Source of the DNA: Armatimonadia bacterium
Lineage (GTDB): Bacteria; Armatimonadota; Zipacnadia; Zipacnadales; JABUFB01
Direction: 5' to 3'
Length of the DNA stretch: 37,236 bases
Assembly: GCA_039679385.1 (NCBI GenBank)
Contig: JBDKVB010000148.1
Location: 1 to 37,236, forward strand
Position numbers and translations under genes: made by a program. How positions within the stretch are numbered: the first letter of the stretch is position 1; each line of letters begins with the position of its first letter. Below the pieces are notes generated by a model. That model was not told the origin of the DNA, searched no databases, and saw nothing but the letters and a program-made list of their open reading frames with translations. Below, piece by piece: positions 31,230 to 37,236 of this stretch.

Positions 31230-31302
31230 GAAGGACCCGTGCCGAGGTCGGCGAATAGGTCTTTCGTGGCGTACAACTCGAATCAGGGAGCTTGATCGGT
31301 CC

Positions 31303-32895
31303 ATGAAGCCGATGCCTTTTCTGTTGCTAGTAGCCCTTGTCTCTCCCGTTCTTGCGGCCCAGACGGTCGCCTTTGACAAGCCCTCCGACCTCGACCGCTG
31401 GCAGATTGAGGTGGGCAAATGGGCCGTGCAGGACGGCGCGCTGCTACACAGCGATGCCTCATCCCATCGCTCCCTGATCTGGTCTCCAGCGCAGGCCTAC
31501 TCAGACGTCGACCTCACCGTGGACTTCTACATCTACCCCGACGGCAGCGGCGTTCGTGCCCCGGGCATCGTCTACCGCGCCGTCGACCAGGTAACCTACT
31601 ACTACCTGCACTTCGACTACCTCAACAAGCAGATCGTCTGGGTTCGCTCGGACTCCGCCAAGGAGTGGACGGATGCCCGGCGGCACCGCACCGATGCCCT
31701 CAAGACCGGTGAGTGGATGACCGCTCGTGTGGTCTGTAAGGGCGACACCCACGAGGTCTACCTGAACGGCAAACTGCTGTTCACCGAGAAGGATGCGACG
31801 ATCCCCGCCGGAGTGATCGGCCTGCGAGCGGGACAGGGCAAGATCGCCTTCCGCAATCTCCGTGTCGAGGGCACGCCGGCCACTCTCGCGAAGCCCTTTG
31901 TGGTGACCAAGCCTCCCTACGGCGTAGTCTGCTCAGATGCCGGCGCCGGAGCCTACGAAGCCTTTCCGGACCTGTGCCGCACGCGCTCTGGCGAGTTGCT
32001 GTGCGTGTTCTATGCGGGGTACAGCCACGTGAGCGTGCCCACGGAGAAGCTGCCCAGGGGTGCACGGATCGCCCTGTGCCGCTCCACCGACGACGGCAAG
32101 AGCTGGTCGCCTGCCGAGACGGTGGTCGACACACCCATCGACGACCGCGACCCCTCCATCACACAGCTTGCCAACGGTGACCTGCTGTGCGTGTACATGA
32201 GCTATGACCCGACCCGCAAGCCGGGCACCCACCAGGTCTTCACGGTCCGCTCCAGCGACGACGGCAAGACCTGGAGTGAGCCCGCACGTGTGCCCACACC
32301 TCTCACCGGCAACGAAGCCGTCTCCACACCCGTGGTGCCACTCGCCGACGGCCGCCTCCTGCTTCCGGTGTACGGGCAGATGCGGGAACCGACCACGCCG
32401 CCAAGCTGCGTCGTCGTCCTCCAGTCCCGCGACCAGGGCAAGACCTGGGAGAGCCTGAGTCTCGTTCGCTCCAAGGATTCCGAGTCGCACGAGCCCTGCC
32501 TGCTGCCCATGCCGGACGGTCGTCTGCTGATGATGATCCGCCCCACCATGACCTCCTGTGAATCCACCGACGGCGGCAAGACCTGGACAGAGCCCAAGCC
32601 CATCGGTGTACAGGGCGACGCCCCCTACCTCTTGCTCACCTCCAAGAACCTGCTGCTCTGCGCCTTCCGACATCGCCCGACAGCCAGCACCTGTCTCATC
32701 TACAGCCGGGACTTCGGCCGCACCTGGAGCGATATGGTCACCCTCGACAGGGTGCTGGGCGCCTACCCGAGCATGGTCGAGCTTCCGGACGGCCGCGTCC
32801 TTGTCGTCTACTACACCGAGGGCAGCGGTTCGGACATCCGCTGTCTGTATCTCCGCGCTGACGATAGCGGCGTGCAGGTTCTGCCGCGCGACTGA
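31303..32895 (+). CDS. Secreted sialidase-type (BNR/Asp-box) protein with N-terminal LamG-like domain
   Basis: 530 residues with a signal peptide (MKPMPFLLLVALVSPVLAAQ). Residues about 25-190 form a jelly-roll domain of the LamG/DUF1080 type (VDFYIYPDGSGVRAPGIVYRA, YYYLHFDYLNKQIVWVRSD, VYLNGKLLFTEKDATIPAGVIGLRAGQ). Residues about 200-525 are a six-bladed sialidase-like propeller with five Asp boxes: STDDGKSW, SSDDGKTW, SRDQGKTW, STDGGKTW and SRDFGRTW. An RDPS segment and SHEPCLLPMPDGRLLMMIR fit the exo-sialidase-like family, but substrate identity is open; many relatives in soil bacteria are not true sialidases. The SD is distant (GGGAG about 12 nt before the ATG). It is followed after 49 nt by the URO-D-like gene, probably in one operon. 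Confidence 0.88.
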   Translation: MKPMPFLLLVALVSPVLAAQTVAFDKPSDLDRWQIEVGKWAVQDGALLHSDASSHRSLIWSPAQAYSDVDLTVDFYIYPDGSGVRAPGIVYRAVDQVTYYYLHFDYLNKQIVWVRSDSAKEWTDARRHRTDALKTGEWMTARVVCKGDTHEVYLNGKLLFTEKDATIPAGVIGLRAGQGKIAFRNLRVEGTPATLAKPFVVTKPPYGVVCSDAGAGAYEAFPDLCRTRSGELLCVFYAGYSHVSVPTEKLPRGARIALCRSTDDGKSWSPAETVVDTPIDDRDPSITQLANGDLLCVYMSYDPTRKPGTHQVFTVRSSDDGKTWSEPARVPTPLTGNEAVSTPVVPLADGRLLLPVYGQMREPTTPPSCVVVLQSRDQGKTWESLSLVRSKDSESHEPCLLPMPDGRLLMMIRPTMTSCESTDGGKTWTEPKPIGVQGDAPYLLLTSKNLLLCAFRHRPTASTCLIYSRDFGRTWSDMVTLDRVLGAYPSMVELPDGRVLVVYYTEGSGSDIRCLYLRADDSGVQVLPRD

Positions 32896-32944
32896 ACCGC
32901 CCGTAACTGACGCAGACTTCGCCCCACACACGCAGGTGTTCGCA

Positions 32945-34096
32945 ATGGCCCGGTCCATCAACGACGCACATGCCGCTCTTGCCATCAAGCGCTCCATGGA
33001 GGTCAGACGCGAGGAGTACCTCGACCACATGACCTTCCGCCAGAACCGCAGGGCGCTCTTCACGGAGATCTTCGGACCCATCGTCGGACTCAAGGAGGAA
33101 TGGGCGGCGCAGGGAGCGTCGCCCCAGGAACTGGACATGTCGGCCTTCCGGTTCCGCCGCCATGCGGTCGGGGGCATCCCGCTGAACACCGGTTGGATGG
33201 GCGGCCCCGAGCCCACCCTCCAGGAAGAGACCGACGACTACATCATCGGCACCGACCGCTACGGGCGTCGTGTCAAGCTCATGAAGAAGGCCGCCACGCT
33301 CCCGCTGCCTCTCGATCACCCGGTGCGGACCATGGATGACTGGCTCGCCCTGCGCCACCACTACGAGTTCTCCGAGGCCCGCTTCGGCAAGGACTGGGAG
33401 CAGACCGCAAAGGCCCACCTGGAGGCCGGTCGCGTCGTGAGCGTCTCTATTCCGGGCGGCTTCGACGAACCTCGGCAGCTTCTCGGCGAGGAAACCCTCT
33501 GCGTGGCCTACTACGAGCAGCCCGAGCTGATCCACGACATCCTGGAGACCATCGGCTACACCGCTTACCGTGTGCTTGAGCGCGTCTCCCAGACGGTCAC
33601 CGTCGATATGCTCAGCGTCCACGAGGACATGGCGGGCAAGGGTGGCCCGCTGGCCGGCCCCAGGCAGGTAACGGAGTTCATCAAGCCCTACTACCGCCGT
33701 CTCTGGGACATGCTTCAGGAGCGCGGTGCGCGGGTCTTCAATCAGGACTCCGACGGTGACATGAACGCCGTCATCCCCGCCTTCCTCGACGCCGGGGTGA
33801 ACATCATGCACCCCATGGAGCCCGCAGCGGGCATGGACATCGTCAAGACCCGCGAGACCTACGGTTCGCGTCTCGCCTTTGAGGGCGGCATCGACAAGCA
33901 CGTGCTGCGCCAAGGTCACGGGGCGATCGAGGCGGAGCTCGAGTACAAGATCCCGCCCATGGTCGCTTCGGGAGGGTGCGTGCTGGGGCTGGATCACCGC
34001 ATCCCCAACGGAACGCCGCTGGAGGCATACCGCTTCTATCATGCCAAAGCCTGGGAGATCATCGAGCGAGAGGAGGCCCGGTTGGCCAGGTCTTGA
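32945..34096 (+). CDS. Uroporphyrinogen-decarboxylase-family protein (MtaA/methyltransferase-like)
   Basis: 383 residues of the URO-D superfamily, a TIM-barrel group including HemE and corrinoid methyltransferases. Typical segments are SVSIPGGFDEPRQLLGEETLCVAYYEQPELIHDIL, VDMLSVHEDMAGKGGPLAGP, ARVFNQDSDGDMNAVIPAFLDAGVNIMHPMEPAAGMDI and GSRLAFEGGIDKHVL, ending in GGCVLGLDHRIPNGTPLEAYRFY. It lacks the N-terminal arginine motif I expect in HemE, and it sits with glycan genes, so heme synthesis is unlikely. Related genes are abundant in carbohydrate loci of Armatimonadota and Verrucomicrobia; methyl transfer or demethylation of sugars or methoxy groups is a hypothesis. The ATG at 32945 follows GCAGGT at 7 nt. 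In-frame codons extending upstream overlap the sialidase gene and are not coding. Confidence 0.87.
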   Translation: MARSINDAHAALAIKRSMEVRREEYLDHMTFRQNRRALFTEIFGPIVGLKEEWAAQGASPQELDMSAFRFRRHAVGGIPLNTGWMGGPEPTLQEETDDYIIGTDRYGRRVKLMKKAATLPLPLDHPVRTMDDWLALRHHYEFSEARFGKDWEQTAKAHLEAGRVVSVSIPGGFDEPRQLLGEETLCVAYYEQPELIHDILETIGYTAYRVLERVSQTVTVDMLSVHEDMAGKGGPLAGPRQVTEFIKPYYRRLWDMLQERGARVFNQDSDGDMNAVIPAFLDAGVNIMHPMEPAAGMDIVKTRETYGSRLAFEGGIDKHVLRQGHGAIEAELEYKIPPMVASGGCVLGLDHRIPNGTPLEAYRFYHAKAWEIIEREEARLARS

Positions 34097-34144
34097 GGCC
34101 GCTGTCCGTTGCAGCGAAGGGAGTAGTCGCACTCTCATGCCCGT

Positions 34145-34172
34145 TTGGGCCAAGGTACGAAGAGGGTATTAC
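34145..34172 (+). promoter_or_regulatory. Possible promoter for the 34312-35966 operon, with a dyad over the -10
   Basis: TTGGGC (34145-34150), 16 bp, TATTAC (34167-34172). The -10 lies inside GGGTA-T-TACCC (34164-34174), an 11-bp dyad that could be a repressor site. The leader would be about 130 nt. Confidence 0.4.
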
Positions 34173-34311
34173 CCCTAGCGTATGTATCCTGTGAGGTAGC
34201 TCCCATGCCCCTTTGCCTTGCAGTACCAGAGGGCCCGGGCCGGTACCCACTCAGTCCGCACCCTGGGTGACCGCGCCGTGGCCCCGCATTCTCAGTAGGG
34301 AGGTTGGCCCT

Positions 34312-35484
34312 ATGAGTCTCACCCGCAAAGCCCTGGCCGTCGGTGCCGCGCTTGCGCTGTGCCTGGCTGCCGTGGGACTGGGATCGATGGTCCGGATGGC
34401 CCTACCTGGGCTTGCTCCGCCCGTCGCCTACGCACAGCAGGCAACGGCCACCACTCAAGCCGCTCTGCCCCAGGCTCGTGTCGAGAAGTTCACCAACGAG
34501 GGGGTTGTCCGTGGCAAGGTCTTCATCGGCACCCGCGAGGTTATCCGCTGCGTCTGGCCTTCTGCGGAGCTTGAGCCCTTCGAGCGGGCATCGCTCGCTG
34601 CAGGTCGCATCAATCTCGCGCTGGGGGCTGGCGCAGGTCCTGGTGACTTCCAAGCGGTCCAGCAGCAGGCGGGCGGTCCTTGGATAGTCGTCGCCGGGGA
34701 CCGCGTGATCATCAGCGTAGCTCCCAAGGAGCCCGCTGCCTACGGAATCACAGAGCAGGGGGTTGCCCAGCGCTGGGCAACCAGCATTAACAACGCGCTC
34801 TACGAGGCCTTCGGCACCAAGCCCGGCCAGCCCAAACCTCTGCCGCCGATGCCTCTTGAGGCGCGCAAGGCGGTCGTCAACGGCAACGAAGCCGGCGTCC
34901 TGGTCTACAACAACAACGAGGTCCTCCGCATCCTCGCCCCCGCTGCGAGCATGGGTGCCTATGACCGCGCCAACATCGTGGCCGATCGCCTCCGCAAGGC
35001 CGTCTCCGAGGGCGCAATGGCCCAGGATGTTCGTGCCGCCGATGTCTACGGGATGTCCGTGGTCCAGGTCGGCGAGACCCTCCTGATCACCGTCGATGAT
35101 GAGGACGCCCGGCGAGCCGGCAAGGAGCCGCAGGCCCTGGCCCGCACCTGGGCCTCGAGCATCTCCAATGCCATCGCCGCTCACTACGCCAGCGCCGGTG
35201 GCTCAGTCCAGCCGCCGACCGAGGAGTGGCAGCCCACAGAGCCCTACGAGGACAAGTGGGTGCCCATCATCAGCGTGCTTGAGGGCGTCAAGCTCGGTAT
35301 GGCTCGGGTGAACGGCCCGTCCTCCGCAGTGTCCCTCGTTCAGGCGGTTGCACAGCTTGAGACGCACTGGAAGGACTACGTCGAGATCGACCTCTACGTA
35401 CCCATCTCCACCAAGGTGCCGGGGAAGACCCTTGACCGCGTCAAAGCCGTCGGGGTTACCGGCCTGGGTGACATCAAACTCTAG
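34312..35484 (+). CDS. Secreted tandem-repeat protein with MscS-periplasmic-like domains and a C-terminal domain shared with its neighbour
   Basis: 390 residues with a signal peptide (ALCLAAVGLGSM...AYAQQ, cleavage near 42). Residues about 57-168 and 183-292 are repeats of each other. Each has an N-terminal strand pair with REVIR/NEVLR, then PFERASLAAGRI / AYDRANIVADRL, IVVAGDRVIISV / VQVGETLLITV, and QRWATSINNAL / RTWASSISNAI. The pattern AGDRV(L/I)...V....A...G......A..WA..I..AI reminds me of the periplasmic domain preceding MscS channels in cyanobacteria, but there is no channel here. Residues 317-390 form a separate domain matching the C-terminus of the next protein. No function is known. 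TAGGGAGGT lies 7 nt before the ATG. The next gene starts 14 nt after the stop. Confidence 0.8.
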   Translation: MSLTRKALAVGAALALCLAAVGLGSMVRMALPGLAPPVAYAQQATATTQAALPQARVEKFTNEGVVRGKVFIGTREVIRCVWPSAELEPFERASLAAGRINLALGAGAGPGDFQAVQQQAGGPWIVVAGDRVIISVAPKEPAAYGITEQGVAQRWATSINNALYEAFGTKPGQPKPLPPMPLEARKAVVNGNEAGVLVYNNNEVLRILAPAASMGAYDRANIVADRLRKAVSEGAMAQDVRAADVYGMSVVQVGETLLITVDDEDARRAGKEPQALARTWASSISNAIAAHYASAGGSVQPPTEEWQPTEPYEDKWVPIISVLEGVKLGMARVNGPSSAVSLVQAVAQLETHWKDYVEIDLYVPISTKVPGKTLDRVKAVGVTGLGDIKL

Positions 35485-35498
35485 AGGAGGCGCCAGCC

Positions 35499-35966
35499 AT
35501 GATCAAACGCAAGCCCTATCATTGTCTCGTGGCGCTCTTGTGCGCCTTCTGCTTCTTCGTCGGCCTCAATGCCGCACCACCTCCGGCCATGGCACTTGAC
35601 CTCGGAGGCGCCCTCGGAACGGTCCTTAAGGTCGGCGGCATCGCTCTTGTCGTCAAGCAGTTCGGCGACCAGATCGACAGCTTCATCAACAGCGTGCTGG
35701 GCCAGAAGGGCATCGGGCACGAGGGCAAGACCAAGGTCGTACCGATCCTCCGCATCGGATCGGGCACGGCTGTCGGTGCGGTTCAGGTCGTCGGTCCCGC
35801 AGTCCAGGTCAAGAAGGTCCAGGCGGTCGCAGAGGTTGAGATGACCATCGGCAATCGCGTCCGCGCTCGAGCCCTGATTCCCATCACCACCAAGAAAGCG
35901 GAGACTTCCAGCATCCGTGGCGTCGGCGGAGTCGGGGTCTCGGCCAACATCAAGTTCCCGCTGTAG
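35499..35966 (+). CDS. Small secreted protein sharing a C-terminal domain with the upstream protein
   Basis: 155 residues. A signal peptide (CLVALLCAFCFFVGLNAAPPPAMA) is followed by a hydrophobic/amphipathic region (LGGALGTVLKVGGIALVVKQFGDQIDSFINSVLGQKG, about residues 35-71, possibly membrane-interacting). The C-terminal domain at 81-155 runs VVPILRIGSGTAVGAVQVVGP ... VQAVAEVE ... ALIPITTK ... NIKFPL. That domain aligns without gaps over 60 positions to residues 317-376 of the upstream protein, with 21 identities counted by eye. The family is otherwise unknown to me. GGAGG lies 7 nt before the ATG, and the gene is in the same operon. The hairpin at 35995-36040 follows. Confidence 0.8.
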   Translation: MIKRKPYHCLVALLCAFCFFVGLNAAPPPAMALDLGGALGTVLKVGGIALVVKQFGDQIDSFINSVLGQKGIGHEGKTKVVPILRIGSGTAVGAVQVVGPAVQVKKVQAVAEVEMTIGNRVRARALIPITTKKAETSSIRGVGGVGVSANIKFPL

Positions 35967-35994
35967 CACCTCAGGGCAGCACTGCCTGATCTAC

Positions 35995-36040
35995 GGGCGC
36001 GAGTTCGTTCACCTCTGTCGGTGTACGCTAGCTCGCGCCC
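35995..36040 (+). terminator. Probable terminator after the two-gene secreted operon
   Basis: GGGCGCGAG (35995-36003) pairs perfectly with CTCGCGCCC (36032-36040), then CTTTCCGTG. The loop is long (about 28 nt) and the T-run short, so termination may be partial. It starts 28 nt after the stop codon. Confidence 0.5.
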
Positions 36041-36142
36041 CTTTCCGTGTCGGGAACACTTTCGTCATGCCGACGTCAGACCTTGCGACACCAACCTGCT
36101 GAAACACACAAGCGCCACCCGTTCTGGAGGAGGATGGGTTGC

Positions 36143-37236
36143 ATGACACGCTGCGTCATCGCTTTGGTCCTGCTCATCGTCGGCATCGCTTCCGCCCAGG
36201 TGACTGAGCCGGTCGGCGGTCCACCCACACCACCACCCCTGCAGCCCCAGGCCGACTACTCTCGCAGCGCCCCGAGCTTGGGCGACAAGACCTATACAGT
36301 CCATGTGGCGGGCACGGTCCGCGACGCCTTCACCGAGCTACGCAAAGCAACAGGGCTCTACTTCTCACCGGCCTTCGAGCCACCGGGCCGACCGGGCGTC
36401 GTCCAGAGCCCCGCCAAGCTCATGGAGACCCCTGTGTTGCTGGACTTCGAGAACACAACGCTGGACAAGATCCTGCTCTCACTGTGCGAACAGGCGGGTC
36501 TCGTCTACGAGGTCAACGCAGGCCAGATGATCACCTTCCGACTCGGCGACCTGAAGCTGGACAGCCGCCCAACCGTCGGGGTCGAGGACTTCACCCTCCG
36601 CGTTACTGGTGCCGGCATCACCTCTCGGCGCAGCTTCATCTTCGGTTGGGGCTGGGACACGCCCGATCAGCCGGACTACAACGACCAGCTCTACCTGACC
36701 CTGCAGATCAGCGCGAAGTCGCCCGAGGCGATGAGCCGTCTGGCGGGCATCGGAGGCACCCTCAATGCCGTCACGGACAAGGGCAGCACGCTGGACTCGC
36801 CCATGGTAGGGCCGGATGGTGACCGCCCCATCATCGTGTCACGAGTCGCGGGTGGACCTGGCGGCCTGCCAAGCCTGACCTCCTACCCCACCCAACTCAT
36901 CTTCACCGCCCCGACGGATGGCGCGCAGAAGGTCACCCGGCTCCAGGGCAACCTGCTTTTGTTCTCCGACGTGTCCAGCATCGACCTGCGGATTCCAGCG
37001 GGAGCTGGGCCCGGCGAGAGCTTCGAGCAAAACGGGACCAAGCTGACGGTGGAGAGCTCCCGGCAGCTTGAGGACGGGTTCGAGATCGTCCTGCGGCGCA
37101 CCGACCCTTCGCGTCCAACTCCGCCGCCTCCGCCACCGCCTGCTCCCCTTGTGCCTCCTGGAGGACCTGTTCCGCCCGCTGGTCCGGGCGCTCCGCCACC
37201 AGCCGGACTGGGCGCTCCAGGTGGACCGGCGGCCCC
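36143..37236 (+). CDS. Secreted protein with STN/secretin-like N-domain and Pro/Gly/Ala-rich tail, cut by window edge
   Basis: Open from ATG at 36143 to the right edge (364 codons), so the 3' end is missing. GGAGGAGGA lies 8 nt upstream; an in-frame ATG at 36134 abuts the SD and is less likely. A signal peptide (CVIALVLLIVGIASAQ) is followed by a Pro-rich stretch. Residues about 50-135 resemble short secretin/TonB N-domains: YTVHVAGTVRDAFTELRKATGLYF and PVLLDFENTTLDKILLSLCEQAGLVYEV. Residues about 150-335 are beta-rich, with no family recognised. From about 335 the chain is low-complexity (PTPPPPPPPAPLVPPGG, then GPGAPPPAGLGAPGGP). A secretin core, if any, would lie beyond the window. It may be an envelope assembly or pilus accessory protein, which is inference. 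Confidence 0.75.
   Translation, partial: MTRCVIALVLLIVGIASAQVTEPVGGPPTPPPLQPQADYSRSAPSLGDKTYTVHVAGTVRDAFTELRKATGLYFSPAFEPPGRPGVVQSPAKLMETPVLLDFENTTLDKILLSLCEQAGLVYEVNAGQMITFRLGDLKLDSRPTVGVEDFTLRVTGAGITSRRSFIFGWGWDTPDQPDYNDQLYLTLQISAKSPEAMSRLAGIGGTLNAVTDKGSTLDSPMVGPDGDRPIIVSRVAGGPGGLPSLTSYPTQLIFTAPTDGAQKVTRLQGNLLLFSDVSSIDLRIPAGAGPGESFEQNGTKLTVESSRQLEDGFEIVLRRTDPSRPTPPPPPPPAPLVPPGGPVPPAGPGAPPPAGLGAPGGPAA

Noticed and set aside
32558-32944. N-terminal extension of the URO-D-like gene by 129 codons
   Set aside because: It overlaps the sialidase propeller in another frame and encodes Pro/Arg/Ser-rich nonsense. A start with SD exists at 32945.
32738-34153. A 471-codon minus-strand frame opposite the URO-D-like gene
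   Set aside because: Antisense shadow of a strongly supported family member.
1-37236. CRISPR array, insertion sequence, integrase or prophage signals
   Set aside because: No regularly spaced repeats, transposase or recombinase motifs were seen. Base composition appears uniform, and the genes look like ordinary chromosomal content.

Overview
The window is GC-rich chromosomal DNA with strong G/C third-position bias. It comes from a free-living, glycan-degrading bacterium. The best guess for lineage is Armatimonadota or a neighbouring phylum such as Planctomycetota or Hydrogenedentota. This rests on the combination of an H-X9-DG (DUF1559-type) pseudopilin, a copper-amine-oxidase-N-type amidase, DUF4838 and clan-A glycosidases, a uroporphyrinogen-decarboxylase-like methyltransferase, and an ssrA tag (GKTTNANQPLALAA) of the Bacillus type. 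The lineage is inference, because there is no rRNA in the window.

Region 1 (1-9877, all minus strand) is housekeeping and envelope. It holds an N-acetylmuramoyl-L-alanine amidase, RNase PH (rph) and a secreted protein cut by the left edge. A small membrane protein with a near-leaderless promoter and a PadR-type regulator with its own sigma70 promoter follow. A tight four-gene unit comes next: aquaglyceroporin, G3E/CobW-like GTPase, H-X9-DG pseudopilin and a thioredoxin fold without its CxxC, behind a near-consensus promoter. Then come ssrA (tmRNA), with its promoter and a terminator that reuses the mature 3' end, and an ArnT/PMT-type membrane glycosyltransferase.

Region 2 (10001-14280) has a BD-FAE/acetylxylan-esterase-like hydrolase on plus. 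Facing it is a three-gene minus operon: secreted M14 carboxypeptidase, second M14 carboxypeptidase, QueG-like double-[4Fe-4S] protein.

Region 3 (14602-21396) has a two-gene plus operon of secreted glycan-active proteins: a GH-A glycosidase with an inserted carbohydrate-binding domain, and a DUF4838 protein. A secreted zinc-ribbon protein (minus) and a protein with a PEP-CTERM-like tail (plus) follow.

Region 4 (21731-27846) is a compact Tad/Flp pilus operon: flp, flp, prepilin peptidase, tadE, cpaE/tadZ, cpaF/tadA, tadB, tadC. It has no secretin, CpaB, TadD or TadG, and ends in a long perfect hairpin.

Region 5 (27930-34096) is a second glycan locus. A large secreted GH39-like enzyme diverges from a secreted Asp-box sialidase-type protein followed by a URO-D/MtaA-like methyltransferase.

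Region 6 (34312-37236) encodes three unfamiliar secreted proteins. The first has a tandem-repeat domain reminiscent of the periplasmic domain of some MscS channels. It shares a C-terminal domain of about 75 residues, colinear without gaps over its first 60 positions, with the small protein encoded next to it. The third has STN/secretin-like beta-alpha units and a Pro/Gly/Ala-rich tail running off the right edge. This is the best candidate here for an undescribed envelope system.
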